Assembly (NCBI RefSeq): GCF_000686845.1
Contig: NZ_JMLS01000013.1
Span: 167,755 to 231,754 of the forward strand
DNA length: 64,000 nt
Reading direction: 5' to 3'
DNA from: Paenibacillus sp. UNC451MF
GTDB taxonomy: Bacteria > Bacillota > Bacilli > Paenibacillales > NBRC-103111
The notes under the pieces: generated by a model
What the model saw: the letters and a program-made list of their open reading frames with translations, nothing else
Databases searched by the model: none
What the model was told of the DNA's origin: nothing
Made by a program: the position numbers and the translations under genes
Shown: positions 8,153 to 17,770 of the stretch, piece after piece
How positions within the stretch are numbered: the first letter of the stretch is position 1
How the letters are laid out: the number at the start of each line of letters is the position of its first letter

Positions 8153-9088
8153 TCAGGCTGAAGCCAAAATCAACTCATAAGCTTTGTCGAGAAGTGGATT
8201 ACCCTCCATCGTGCGTAGAAACAGGTTTTCCTTATAGGATGCCGTTTCTCTGAGAGGCTTGGCATGTGTGGCAAAGTCCGATACGGCGTTGATAAATCGA
8301 TACCCATTTTTACCGACCTGTTTTAAATCCGGAGCTTCGAAATATCTTGCCTGTAAATCATCACGTAGCTGCTGAACATTCTTTTCTTGAAGGTTTGTTG
8401 CATTGTCTGGCATAGGTAGGAGGAATTCAATGTACTCCTGAACCTTATGATCTGGCGTTTTGATCTTATGAAGCTTATCCACTTCGGCTCCAAGTCTATC
8501 CATATAAAGTTCAGCGTGGAGTAATGTCTTTTTTGCTTCTTCTAGCTTAGATTGAATATTACCAGTATGAATCGTCGTCCATATGCGTTTGGCACTATTA
8601 AGAGCGAGATTCAAGGTGTTTTGACAGACGATTCGAATAGGGGTCATTGCTACCTTGATGCTCCCACTTCCATCGTGACTGTTGGAGAACACCATATAAG
8701 GAGAGATATGATCCCCAGAGATAATGTAGTTTTCTGGCAACTTGGCAAGAAGCCATACTTTTTTGCCGTTTTGCAAGCTACCGGCAGTTTCAAATCGCAC
8801 GCCTTCACCAAGCAATTCATCAGCGAAGGCAAATGCTTCATGGTTTTGGACAATCTTATATCTGTCCGTAACGACACCGAGCATCCGTTGGTCAGATGCT
8901 CGGATGTTTGCTTTGTAGCCTGGGACTTCAGAAAAATCTTCGGTTTGAATTGATTTTTGAATGACTGTCCAATCTAGTCCTGATGCCTTCAGTGCCTCTT
9001 CTGAACTGAGTGCGTGTTCGACTCGTTTTCCGAGTCCGTGCCAAGGCGCTTCCCTCACATAAAACATAGTTTCGACATTTGCTGGCAT
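8153..9088 (-). CDS. DUF932 (phage/plasmid-like) protein
   Basis: A 311-residue protein starting MPANVETMFYVREAPWHGLG, the diagnostic opening of the DUF932 / phage-plasmid-like family, with GVVTDRYKIVQNHEAF, FSNSHDGSGSIKVAMTPIRIVCQNTL and a C-terminal FRTMEG-like stretch. The family is nearly always found in phage, plasmid and integrative-element recombination modules; its activity is unknown. A clear GGGAGATGG lies ahead of the ATG at 9088. It is the first gene of the leftward operon with RadC, YqaJ, Rad52-like and DUF960, and has a long leader containing a hairpin. Confidence 0.87.
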   Translation of the reverse strand: MPANVETMFYVREAPWHGLGKRVEHALSSEEALKASGLDWTVIQKSIQTEDFSEVPGYKANIRASDQRMLGVVTDRYKIVQNHEAFAFADELLGEGVRFETAGSLQNGKKVWLLAKLPENYIISGDHISPYMVFSNSHDGSGSIKVAMTPIRIVCQNTLNLALNSAKRIWTTIHTGNIQSKLEEAKKTLLHAELYMDRLGAEVDKLHKIKTPDHKVQEYIEFLLPMPDNATNLQEKNVQQLRDDLQARYFEAPDLKQVGKNGYRFINAVSDFATHAKPLRETASYKENLFLRTMEGNPLLDKAYELILASA

Positions 9089-9146
9089 AATACCATCTCC
9101 CTTTGGATGAATTTATTAAACAGCCGTATCGGCGTGTTTTCAAAAG

Positions 9147-9193
9147 AAAGACATAAAGCAGAACAATTAATTGGTATCGGCTTTTATGTCTTT
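9147..9193 (-). promoter_or_regulatory. leader hairpin of the DUF932 operon, attenuator-like
   Basis: AAAGACATAAAGC (9147-9159) pairs with GCTTTTATGTCTTT (9180-9193), 13 pairs with one bulge and a 20-base loop. On the leftward transcript the stem is followed by CTTTTG and lies about 60 bases upstream of the DUF932 start, so it may attenuate the operon. AT-rich promoter-like sequence (TATATTATT) lies just beyond it. Confidence 0.4.
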
Positions 9194-9329
9194 ATCAAGT
9201 TAATAATATAGATTTGATTTGTAGTGCTATACGAACTGTGGGAATTTTTCCAGCAAATCAGAATTCTAAGAGATGTCTGTGTATAGTGCTTTTGAAGATA
9301 CTTCTGAATAATGAAAGGAGCTAAAAATT

Positions 9330-9467
9330 TTGAATGCACAACAACCAATAGGATCGGCAAATGAAGCAGCTGAAAATCCCCGTTCATATCTACTATCCAT
9401 TTCTATCAATGATTCACGCTGGGACAAGTTCAAGGAATTTTGCCAACTGCCATCCGATGAAAAGTAG
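9330..9467 (+). CDS. small protein, 45 residues, TTG start
   Basis: A reading frame of 46 codons begins at TTG 9330, nine bases after a strong AAAGGAG. It encodes a polar peptide that starts with an N/A/Q-rich segment and ends SINDSRWDKFKEFCQLPSDEK. It lies divergent from the DUF932 operon and ahead of two rightward hypothetical genes. No family recognised; it may be a real small gene or the 5' remnant of a longer one. Confidence 0.45.
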   Translation: MNAQQPIGSANEAAENPRSYLLSISINDSRWDKFKEFCQLPSDEK

Positions 9468-9570
9468 TGGATTCCAATTGCACACTTATAAAAAATACGT
9501 TCTAAGCGGGTTTTGATTGCTATTCTGAATGATATATTGATATCATCATGGATCAGCAGGAAAGAATCAT

Positions 9571-9966
9571 ATGTTTCGGTATCGCGGTACGACAAGTGAA
9601 CTATTCGACCAGAAGATAATGACGTTCATGCCTGTTCATGCAGATACCTATGAAAGTTCATACTCAACAATCGGGCAACGTAAGCATGCAAAGTCGGCTA
9701 TAGAAGAAATAGTTCAACTGATTCTAGGAGATTCCAACGCGGCAGAAAGAATTAGCCTAACCTATAGAGAGTTCTTAGTGTTGCTTTTGAGTACAGTGCC
9801 GCGACAACCTTCCGATTTATGGGTTTCAAGAGAAGCTTATGTCAATGCAATGAATGTAATAGAGGCAAAGTACAGATTAGAGGTTGGAGACACGGGTTTC
9901 TTGGAATGGAGACCGACATTGCTTAGTCGTTCACCAATGCTAATAGATTACGAGGAGAGTAAATAA
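9571..9966 (+). CDS. hypothetical protein, 131 residues
   Basis: Starts at ATG 9571 behind CAGGAAAG. The product is soluble, with no signal or membrane segment; it contains TYESSYSTIGQRKHAKSAIE and a C-terminal half rich in leucine and arginine. It stops two bases before the next ATG, so it is co-translated with the zinc-binding hypothetical gene. I do not recognise the family; the position beside the recombination module suggests an element accessory gene. Confidence 0.6.
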   Translation: MFRYRGTTSELFDQKIMTFMPVHADTYESSYSTIGQRKHAKSAIEEIVQLILGDSNAAERISLTYREFLVLLLSTVPRQPSDLWVSREAYVNAMNVIEAKYRLEVGDTGFLEWRPTLLSRSPMLIDYEESK

Positions 9967-9967
9967 A

Positions 9968-10900
9968 ATGAATTGTACCCAATGTAAAAAGGAAACGGAT
10001 GAGAGATATATTATTGATGCCAAAGGAACGAATTATTGTTCGGAAGACTGCATGGATCAGTATATAGAAAAGAATGATCTCTCTTATGACCCTCATCCAT
10101 ATGAGGATAGATATTTAATTCTGCGACGGGCGTATGTTGATTTACTGAATCGCTGGGAGGAAACGTTAGACAATGTGAAAACCAACCTTGAACGCGAGGT
10201 TGACGATCTACTGGAAGAAATCGACGAGTTGATTGATGATCAAGCTGACTTTATTCACGCAGAAGGGGACGACGGTCCTTATGCTTGGGAAATATATCAC
10301 TATACATTAAAGCTAAGAGAGCTCCAAAAGCGTATTTTTGTATGGCGGCCAAGTAGAAAAATGCTGTACTGGGTTAGTGGAAGTGATGCTAATTATGGAA
10401 GTCTGGATGAAAATCAAAAGGGAATCTACGATAAGGTATGCACAGATTTATACTTGTCCGGTTATGAAGAGTTCATTCACTATGTGATTGAACATCATCA
10501 GCACCCCTATCATTGGGGATTGAGCTATGTTTTTGATAATCCGGATATGGTCACCGAGGCGTATGAAATATTAAAGCCGTTTTGTGAAAATCACGGAGTT
10601 GATATATCAATAGTAGAATCCTATAAATGTGAAGCACATTGTGGGGATATATTAGAAGTTGATGCAGATATGCACATTAACGGTTGGTTCTACTGTTATT
10701 CCTGTAAAGAATCGGGGGATCATGGGATCTTTACGTTGCAAGAATTGGAGGCAGAGTTTCGGTTTTACGAAGAGCATGAAGAGGAACGACAAGTGGTGAT
10801 CTACGAGAGAAGGGATTGGTGTGAAACTTTTAAAAGAAAAATAATACGATCATGCATAAATTTTGGGCTTGAAGTACCTTCGTGGGCTGAAAAGAGATAA
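9968..10900 (+). CDS. hypothetical protein with paired zinc-ribbon motifs
   Basis: The 310-residue protein starts with a Cys4-type knuckle (CTQC near residue 3 and YCSEDC near residue 23, like FCS/MYM-type fingers) and has a second set near residues 218-240 (CEAHCG ... WFYCYSC). In between lies an acidic helical stretch (VDDLLEEIDELIDDQ). This suggests a metal-stabilised DNA-, RNA- or protein-binding factor. It abuts the 131-residue gene. Function unknown. Confidence 0.6.
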   Translation: MNCTQCKKETDERYIIDAKGTNYCSEDCMDQYIEKNDLSYDPHPYEDRYLILRRAYVDLLNRWEETLDNVKTNLEREVDDLLEEIDELIDDQADFIHAEGDDGPYAWEIYHYTLKLRELQKRIFVWRPSRKMLYWVSGSDANYGSLDENQKGIYDKVCTDLYLSGYEEFIHYVIEHHQHPYHWGLSYVFDNPDMVTEAYEILKPFCENHGVDISIVESYKCEAHCGDILEVDADMHINGWFYCYSCKESGDHGIFTLQELEAEFRFYEEHEEERQVVIYERRDWCETFKRKIIRSCINFGLEVPSWAEKR

Positions 10901-10993
10901 TGGTCTCAGTTTACGTTAATAATAGTTTTTGAGTTGAATGCGAAGTATTACTAGTAGTCATTAATGTTCTTCCCATTTTGTTTTCCTTTTTAT

Positions 10994-11015
10994 GCGAACG
11001 TATATTTGCTATAAT
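10994..11015 (+). promoter_or_regulatory. promoter of the restriction operon with an overlapping SOS-like box
   Basis: A consensus -10 TATAAT lies at 11010-11015; the -35 is poor (TTTTTA at 17-base spacing). Immediately in front, 10994-11009 reads GCGAACGTATATTTGC, one or two changes from the Bacillus LexA box CGAAC-N4-GTTCG-type sequence, so LexA control is possible. A second TTGACA at 11027 could drive another start nearer the gene. Confidence 0.4.
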
Positions 11016-11121
11016 GGGGATATTAGTTGACAAGCAGGACTTTTTATGAGATATATAGAAATTTATATCTTGCCCATTATTCGAGTCTAAATACGATATT
11101 TCTACATAAGGAAGAAGTGAA

Positions 11122-12321
11122 ATGACGATGAGTACACTAAAAGATCACTTGAATTATATAGATTGGCTTGGAATTCGCAAGGTTCTTAAACAACAAACCT
11201 TTGACTTTGTCGATTTTTTCGCAGGTGCAGGTGGAATGTCCTATGGGTTCCACAAGGTTGGAGAAGAGACAGGATATTTCCGTAATATTGGCGCATTCGA
11301 TTTTGATAAACATGCAAATAAGACTTATGAGACAAACTATGGTGTTTCTTCACATCAATTAGATTTAGGCAACGCAGAAATATCAGATATTGTGGATATT
11401 CTAGCGGCTAAGAGAAACAAAAGCAATCCACTTATTGTAATTGGATGTGCACCTTGCCAAGGTTTCTCGTCCCATAGGAAAAAGGATCCTAGGAAAGATT
11501 CAAGAAATTCCTTGGTGGGGAGATTTGCAGAAATTGCTGTTGGGTTGAAGGCAGATTTTATAATCATGGAAAACGTACCAGATTTATTGGCCAAGAAACA
11601 TTGGCACCATTTCAATGCATTTAAGACTGTTTTAGAAGCAGAGGGATATCAAGTTACATCAAGCATTGTCAATATGGCCGAGTATGGCGTCCCGCAAGAA
11701 AGACATCGAGCTGTAGTATTGGCCTCCAAACAATTTAGTCCAACAGTTCCAGCACCAGTTCTTTCAAGGGAATCGTTTAGAACTGTCAGAGATGCAATTG
11801 GAAACCTTCCTCCTTTAATAGCAGGTGAAGCAAGCAAGGATGATCCTATGCATAAAACCTCCAATCATAGGAAAGAAACAGTTGAGATTTTAAAACAAGT
11901 CCCAAAGGATGGTGGGTCTCGTCCACCTGGAGTAGGGCCTGCTTGTTTAGATAAAGTAAAAGGCTTTTATGATGTTTATGGTCGGCTTGCTTGGAATAAA
12001 CCTGCAATAACAATGACCGCAAGATGTAGGACACCTTCCTGCGGCAGATTTACGCATCCAGAGCAAGACAGAGGATTGTCCATTAGGGAAGCAGCACTTC
12101 TACAGAGTTTTCCTCCAGATTTTATTTTTGAGGGTCCGTTTGATGATAAATACAAGCAGGTAGGAAATGCGGTACCACCAGTCTTCTCAACACATTTGGC
12201 AGCGCACGTACTTACTATGATGGCTGGCCAGAACCGTAATGAGGAGGAAGAAAATATTGAGCAACCATTCTTTCAATCGTATAGCAGCGTTATTGCTCAC
12301 TTGAAGCAACAGAGAAATTGA
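11122..12321 (+). CDS. C5 cytosine DNA methyltransferase (LlaJI M1-like)
   Basis: A 399-residue m5C methyltransferase. Motif I FVDFFAGAGGMSYGF (residues 29-43), catalytic motif IV GCAPCQGFSS (Cys112), motif VI IMENVPDLL, motif VIII QERHRAV and motif X GNAVPPVF are all present and in order, so it is likely active. Between motifs VIII and IX lies the target-recognition region. It is the first gene of a four-gene rightward operon and is followed by a second C5 methyltransferase 18 bases downstream. Paired m5C methyltransferases, one per strand of an asymmetric site, are the hallmark of LlaJI-type systems (LlaJI recognises GACGC). Confidence 0.92.
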   Translation: MTMSTLKDHLNYIDWLGIRKVLKQQTFDFVDFFAGAGGMSYGFHKVGEETGYFRNIGAFDFDKHANKTYETNYGVSSHQLDLGNAEISDIVDILAAKRNKSNPLIVIGCAPCQGFSSHRKKDPRKDSRNSLVGRFAEIAVGLKADFIIMENVPDLLAKKHWHHFNAFKTVLEAEGYQVTSSIVNMAEYGVPQERHRAVVLASKQFSPTVPAPVLSRESFRTVRDAIGNLPPLIAGEASKDDPMHKTSNHRKETVEILKQVPKDGGSRPPGVGPACLDKVKGFYDVYGRLAWNKPAITMTARCRTPSCGRFTHPEQDRGLSIREAALLQSFPPDFIFEGPFDDKYKQVGNAVPPVFSTHLAAHVLTMMAGQNRNEEEENIEQPFFQSYSSVIAHLKQQRN

Positions 12322-12338
12322 ATATTTTGGAGGAAGAG

Positions 12339-13394
12339 ATGAGCAAAAATCAAACTTTTTCCGCTATTGACTTATTTTCCGGTGCTGGAGGAATGTCCCT
12401 TGGGTTCTCGATGGCGGGTTTTAACATACTGTACGCTCTTGATAATGATTCAGCCTGTATTGAAACATATAATAAGAATCTTGGTAATCACGGTCATGTT
12501 GGCGATATTTATGAAATTAATAAAACAGTAATTGAGGAAACGATTAGTCGTAAAATCGATGGCCTTGATGTAATTTTTGGGGGACCCCCTTGTCAAGGAT
12601 TCAGCGTTCAAAGAAGAGGCGAGGATAACGACCCTCGTAATCAATTAGTCATGGAGTATATCCGTCTTGTCCTAGAGGTACAACCAAAATTTTTCGTTAT
12701 GGAAAATGTCGCAGGTTTGCTATCAACAAGAGGGAAACCGGTTCTAAAACAATTGGAACAGCAATGTGAGAAGGCTGGTTATGTTATTCACATACAGAAA
12801 TTAAATGCATTTGATTTTGGAGTCCCCCAGGTTAGAAAGCGCGTCTTTATTGTTGGGGAAAAAACCGAAGGAGTTTTTACTAAGTTCACGTTTCCAGATC
12901 ATACTAGGCCTTTTACGAATACTCCATCAACTGTAAGAGAAGCAATCTCAGATTTGATGATAACAACAGATGATGAAACAATCCATAATCATAAAGCAGA
13001 CAAACTTTCACCAATTAACCTTGAGCGGATAAGATCAATTACCGAAGGACAGGGCAGAGACTCACTCCCTGAACATTTACAGTTAGATTGCCACAAGAAC
13101 AATAGTACACATAGGCATTTGGATGTTTATGGTAGAATGGCGTGGGACAAGCCAAGTTCAACAATAACAGCACGATTTGATAGTTTTTCCAGGGGCAGGT
13201 TTGGTCATCCGGAGTTAGATAGAACGATTACACTCAGAGAAGGTGCGCGCTTACAGACTTTCCCTGATGACTATATTTTTTATGGTACTAAGGTTCAAGC
13301 AGCAAAGCAAATTGGGAATGCTGTACCTCCTTTGCTTGCTAAAGCAATTGCCGCAAAAATAAAAGAGATATTGTTAGCGGAAGGTGACGGATAG
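12339..13394 (+). CDS. C5 cytosine DNA methyltransferase (LlaJI M2-like)
   Basis: A 351-residue m5C methyltransferase with motif I DLFSGAGGMSLGF (residues 11-23), motif IV GGPPCQGFS (Cys85), motif VI VMENVAGLL, motif VIII QVRKRVF and motif X GNAVPPLLAKAI. The ATG at 12339 is chosen because TTTTGGAGG lies five bases upstream; an in-frame TTG further up would overlap the first methyltransferase. It should protect the second strand or half of the recognition site. It ends three bases before the McrB-like gene, so the four genes are one operon. Confidence 0.92.
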   Translation: MSKNQTFSAIDLFSGAGGMSLGFSMAGFNILYALDNDSACIETYNKNLGNHGHVGDIYEINKTVIEETISRKIDGLDVIFGGPPCQGFSVQRRGEDNDPRNQLVMEYIRLVLEVQPKFFVMENVAGLLSTRGKPVLKQLEQQCEKAGYVIHIQKLNAFDFGVPQVRKRVFIVGEKTEGVFTKFTFPDHTRPFTNTPSTVREAISDLMITTDDETIHNHKADKLSPINLERIRSITEGQGRDSLPEHLQLDCHKNNSTHRHLDVYGRMAWDKPSSTITARFDSFSRGRFGHPELDRTITLREGARLQTFPDDYIFYGTKVQAAKQIGNAVPPLLAKAIAAKIKEILLAEGDG

Positions 13395-13396
13395 GT

Positions 13397-15466
13397 ATGG
13401 AACATTGGCCTAGTGGCGCTAGGGATACAACAGAGTTTCCTGCTCTAGAAATACAGGTAGCTGCAGATCTACGCGAACATTTACAAAAATTTACTCAGTT
13501 AGACGGTCATGAGTGGAATGACTACAGAGGTCAAGCAGCGGCTACAGACTGGGGAGTAGCAGACTCGAGAATTAGAACATATCGAAAAATGTATGAGAAA
13601 TTCGGGCTGGTTTTCAAAGATAATGATAACAAGTTGAGACTCTCCCGGCTGGGTACAGAAATACGATCAATGGAAAGTAACTTAGAAGAAGAACGGGACA
13701 GAATATATTCTCAGGTAGCAAAGTCAGCGATAAGTATTTTATCGCGATACCAATTACGGAACCCTTCAGATAACTATGGCTTGCCAACAAGTTGTGACGT
13801 TCTTCCATGTATTTGTATTTGGAAGGCTATGTTTAATTTGGAAAATAAACTTCATTTCGAAGAAATGAATAGAGTGATTCTAAGGATAACAAAGATGGTG
13901 GACTTAGATGAGGCTATTCAAAAGGTAAAACATGCTAGGGAACAAATTACAAGTTATTCAGCAACTAGTGAGGAAATCTTACGGAGTCTACTAGGTGAAC
14001 CTGTTCACACGGAACAACCATCTGCTAGGATAGCGCCTTGGTATTCTTTTGCTGGGTGGGGTGGTCTGATCATCACTCAAAATGCTGATAGCGACGGTTT
14101 TCGTCATCTCACTCCGACTTCCCTACCTTCAATAAAGGAAATAATACAGAACCCTCCGAGATACTTTGAGGCACAAAATGAAGAGGAGTGGTTTTCTTAT
14201 TATATTGGAGATGCCGCGATAACCAATAATTACGATACCGACTCAATTTCCGAAATTGTGTCTGCATTTCATCAAGACCTTGCAGCCGTAGGACTTAACT
14301 ATAGTGTAGAGTTTATTTCAAGATTTATTGCTAGTTGTTTAGCAAAGCCGTTTGTCATTTTCACAGGACTATCCGGTTCAGGTAAAACTAAGTTATCTCA
14401 GGCATTTGCAAGGTGGATATCAGCGAATCGATCAGATACTTCAAGTAATTTTGAGCTAGTCTCTGTAGGTGCTGATTGGACAAGCAGGGATAGCATTCTT
14501 GGATATGCCGATGCTTTGGACGGAAATAAATATGTCAGGACTCAGGCATTAAATGTTATTTTAAATGCAACTAATGATGCTATGAACCCATATTTTTTAC
14601 TGCTCGACGAAATGAATTTATCACACGTGGAACGTTATTTTGCAGATATCCTTTCTGCTATTGAGTCTAATGAACAAGTATTCCTCCATAGTGATTTGGT
14701 AGCAAGAGATGGAGTGCCATCGACTCTAGAAAGGTTACCTCGGAATTTATTTATTATTGGAACAGTGAATGTCGATGAAACAACTTATATGTTTTCACCG
14801 AAGGTCCTCGATAGAGCCAATACAATTGAATTTAGAGTAAATCGTGAAGATATCAGTTTATATATGGATAATCCGAATCAGATACAAATTGAAACGTTAA
14901 ATGGTAAGGGGAAAAGATTTGCAGCGGCTTTTGTAGCAGCATCGAGTTTAGATCCAGATAATGATACAATGAGCCGCAGCATGTTAAAGGAAGAAGTCCT
15001 ATTATTTTTTGATATCTTGAACGAATACGGTGCTGAATTTGGTTTTAGAACTGTTAAAGAGATGGCTCGGTTTATTTATTATTTCGAATTAATATCCCCA
15101 ATTGGTTCGGCGTTTGAAAAATCAGTTGATGCACAGGTATTACAGAAAATTTTGCCCAAGTTACATGGTTCAAGAAAGAAACTGGAACCATTACTTTGCG
15201 CTTTGGCAGCCATTTGCTACGAAGAGCACCTCTGGCAAATGGGTAACAGTCAAGAAATGATTCTCTCTAACGGGGAATCACTTAAAGATTTGGCTACTAA
15301 AGCAGCGTATATGGATACTTTTGATGACCATCCATTATCAGTTGATGAACATGGTAGATATATAAAGAATCCACAGGAAGCATATTTAAAATTAAGCTAC
15401 GGGAAGATTGTAAGAATGCTAAAGCAATTAGAGCAAAATGGCTTCACAAGTTTTGCGGAGGCTTAG
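13397..15466 (+). CDS. McrB-like AAA+ NTPase restriction subunit (LlaJI R1-like)
   Basis: A 689-residue protein. The first about 310 residues form a recognition/scaffold part, then an AAA+ module of the McrB type: Walker A GLSGSGKTK (residues 324-332), Walker B LLLDEMNLSHVERY (Asp404), and the NVDE signature at about residues 458-461 (GTVNVDETTYMFSPKVLDRA), which corresponds to the McrB nucleotide-recognition motif. It should use NTP hydrolysis to translocate DNA and activate the partner nuclease encoded downstream. In LlaJI this gene order (M1, M2, R1, R2) is the same. Confidence 0.88.
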   Translation: MEHWPSGARDTTEFPALEIQVAADLREHLQKFTQLDGHEWNDYRGQAAATDWGVADSRIRTYRKMYEKFGLVFKDNDNKLRLSRLGTEIRSMESNLEEERDRIYSQVAKSAISILSRYQLRNPSDNYGLPTSCDVLPCICIWKAMFNLENKLHFEEMNRVILRITKMVDLDEAIQKVKHAREQITSYSATSEEILRSLLGEPVHTEQPSARIAPWYSFAGWGGLIITQNADSDGFRHLTPTSLPSIKEIIQNPPRYFEAQNEEEWFSYYIGDAAITNNYDTDSISEIVSAFHQDLAAVGLNYSVEFISRFIASCLAKPFVIFTGLSGSGKTKLSQAFARWISANRSDTSSNFELVSVGADWTSRDSILGYADALDGNKYVRTQALNVILNATNDAMNPYFLLLDEMNLSHVERYFADILSAIESNEQVFLHSDLVARDGVPSTLERLPRNLFIIGTVNVDETTYMFSPKVLDRANTIEFRVNREDISLYMDNPNQIQIETLNGKGKRFAAAFVAASSLDPDNDTMSRSMLKEEVLLFFDILNEYGAEFGFRTVKEMARFIYYFELISPIGSAFEKSVDAQVLQKILPKLHGSRKKLEPLLCALAAICYEEHLWQMGNSQEMILSNGESLKDLATKAAYMDTFDDHPLSVDEHGRYIKNPQEAYLKLSYGKIVRMLKQLEQNGFTSFAEA

Positions 15467-15469
15467 TAT

Positions 15470-17770
15470 ATGGAGACAGTCGAGGTAACTGAGGTAATAT
15501 TTGAAGACGAGTCTAAACGGGCTTCTGGAAAGATGGTAATTTACGCTGAGAGAAAAAATTCATTATTCGTTTTAAACCAATCAGAAGAACGCTTATACAA
15601 CGAAGAACGAGTTCAATTGGTTGAGAACGGAGTATATGAATATGAACTTCTGGACGTGCGTATAGGAATTAAAATCAGGGGAAATTCTGTAATTATTCCA
15701 AGCAAGATAACCGGTTCAATTCAAAAAGGACGTATTGAGACGGGATCATATAACGGGCTGTTCCCCCTCTTATTGGAAGATGGTCATGGGAAAGTTGTTG
15801 GTCGGACAAGTGTAGAAATAAAGTCCACAAAGATTAACTACAGAGAAGATTACCGTTCAATGTTGCAGTACATTGGTGATAAATGTAATGATTTACTTCT
15901 TGATATTAAATCACCTACTCAGTTAAAACTCGCCACTGATCCTAGTAAAGATCCCGATACGATACAACAAAGATTTGCTTTCTTAAAATCGATCATTGAG
16001 TCTAGAGAGTTTAAAGATGCAATTCGTAGGATTATTTCAACCGGTCATACATCTATGATTGATGAAAGAATAAACCAAGATATCAGGAAGAATGTCAGGC
16101 ATACGTCCGATTCTATTAAACAAATCGCGCGGAATCCAAAAAGAATGCCTGTCCCAACTTCACATGGATTACACGGAGTATTGTATTCAAAGGGAGTAAG
16201 TACTCCATCAATCCCTACTTTTGTGACTGTCAATGAAAAAATAGAAGTGAATGATACTCCTGAAAACCGATTTATTAAATACTCTCTTCAAGTATACTCC
16301 GATTTCTTAAGTAAAATAGAAAAAGTGTTGTCAACAAAAAAGAGAATGGCCGATAAGAGGCTATTATCTGAAGTGAAAAGCCTTAACGAGTATCTTTATG
16401 AAACTTTGTCGGCCGATTTTTTTAGGGGTCTACAAGAGCCAACCTACATTCCATATGGCAGTACTGTTCTACAGAGAAAAGCAGGATATCGTGAGTTAAT
16501 GCAAGCATGGATCAGGTTTCAACTAGCGACAAAACTTATATGGGAAGGTGGCGAAGACGTTTTTAATTCAGGAAAGCGTGATTTGCCACTACTATATGAG
16601 TACTGGTTATTCTTTCAACTGCTGAGTTTAGTGTCAAAAAAGTTTAAATTAAGTGAACCGCCTGTAAATAGATTGATAGAAGTTTCGGCTGACGGTTTGT
16701 ATATGAAACTAAAGTCAGGAAAACAATTAGTTATTGACGGACTATGGGATAATAAAGGTCGAAAACTACGTGTTCAATTCTCGTACAACAAGACCTTTAA
16801 ATGGACCCCGAACAGAAGTGAACAAGGCTCTTGGACACAACAAATGAGACCAGATTATACTCTGAGTTTTTGGCCGGCGGAGTTTTCAATGATTGATGCT
16901 GAAAAACAAGAGCTTATGGTACATATTCATTTTGACGCGAAGTATAAAGTGGATAACATTGAGGGTCTGTTTGGAAGAAGTGACGAGAATCTGGATGATG
17001 AGAAAGAGAGACAAAGAGAAGGTATTTATAAACGGGCTGACTTACTAAAGATGCATTCTTACAGGGATGCAATAAATCGCTCTGAAGGTGCTTATGTTCT
17101 ATATCCGGGGACACAGGATAAAACGTGGCAGGGTTATCATGAGATATTACCCGGTGTAGGTGCATTTGCTATTTCACCGGGAAAAACAGGCGAAGCATCA
17201 GGTCTTACTGGTTTGTCAGAGTTTTTGACTAAAGTGGTTGATCATTTATGCAATCGTTCAACGATGAGAGAACGATATTCATACTACAATTATTTAGTTC
17301 ATAAGGAACAAAGTGAGGGTGCAGTTTTTGCGAATGTCCCGGAAAGAAGATTAATTTCTGGGGAAAGAGAAAAACCTGTTGATGATATTAAAATAATTTT
17401 GGCTTTAGTGAAAAACCAAGAAATATTTGACTGGGTTCAATCTACAGGTAAAGTCGTGTCTAATTTAGAGCTTGTAGATGATGAATTAATTATTAATCCT
17501 GTCTTGTTTAGTGCGGAGTCTATAATTTTGATTGGTGCGTGGGATAAGAGGACTTTAGGAATATATAAAATAAACAGTAGTCCACATATTTCTAGTTTAG
17601 ACAGAATAAAATCTCTAAATTACCCCAATATCGAGCGTGACTTTATGCATGTTGTTTTCAATATTGAGGTAGATACGAGATATGATGGCATCGCTTGGGA
17701 TTTTTCTGATCTAAATCAGTTGATTTCAGTTAACACTTTAGACGAGGTAGTGAAGAAGTACTCAAGTTAA
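15470..17770 (+). CDS. DUF2357 / PD-(D/E)XK nuclease subunit (LlaJI R2, McrC-like)
   Basis: A 766-residue protein starting three bases after R1 behind GGAGG. The N-terminal half matches the DUF2357 style: a beta-rich start, then a TPENRFIKYSLQVYSDFL helix. The nuclease core shows MRPDYTLSFW (Asp near residue 461) and HIHFDAKYK (Asp near 487, Lys 489), the D...D-x-K of PD-(D/E)XK enzymes, as in McrC. It is the cleavage subunit that works with the McrB-like motor. About 180 further residues of unclear role follow the core. Confidence 0.85.
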   Translation: METVEVTEVIFEDESKRASGKMVIYAERKNSLFVLNQSEERLYNEERVQLVENGVYEYELLDVRIGIKIRGNSVIIPSKITGSIQKGRIETGSYNGLFPLLLEDGHGKVVGRTSVEIKSTKINYREDYRSMLQYIGDKCNDLLLDIKSPTQLKLATDPSKDPDTIQQRFAFLKSIIESREFKDAIRRIISTGHTSMIDERINQDIRKNVRHTSDSIKQIARNPKRMPVPTSHGLHGVLYSKGVSTPSIPTFVTVNEKIEVNDTPENRFIKYSLQVYSDFLSKIEKVLSTKKRMADKRLLSEVKSLNEYLYETLSADFFRGLQEPTYIPYGSTVLQRKAGYRELMQAWIRFQLATKLIWEGGEDVFNSGKRDLPLLYEYWLFFQLLSLVSKKFKLSEPPVNRLIEVSADGLYMKLKSGKQLVIDGLWDNKGRKLRVQFSYNKTFKWTPNRSEQGSWTQQMRPDYTLSFWPAEFSMIDAEKQELMVHIHFDAKYKVDNIEGLFGRSDENLDDEKERQREGIYKRADLLKMHSYRDAINRSEGAYVLYPGTQDKTWQGYHEILPGVGAFAISPGKTGEASGLTGLSEFLTKVVDHLCNRSTMRERYSYYNYLVHKEQSEGAVFANVPERRLISGEREKPVDDIKIILALVKNQEIFDWVQSTGKVVSNLELVDDELIINPVLFSAESIILIGAWDKRTLGIYKINSSPHISSLDRIKSLNYPNIERDFMHVVFNIEVDTRYDGIAWDFSDLNQLISVNTLDEVVKKYSS

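Noticed and set aside
9266..9595. 110-codon leftward frame opposite the 45-residue small gene
   Set aside because: No ribosome binding site on that strand, whereas the rightward frames have good ones; judged a shadow.
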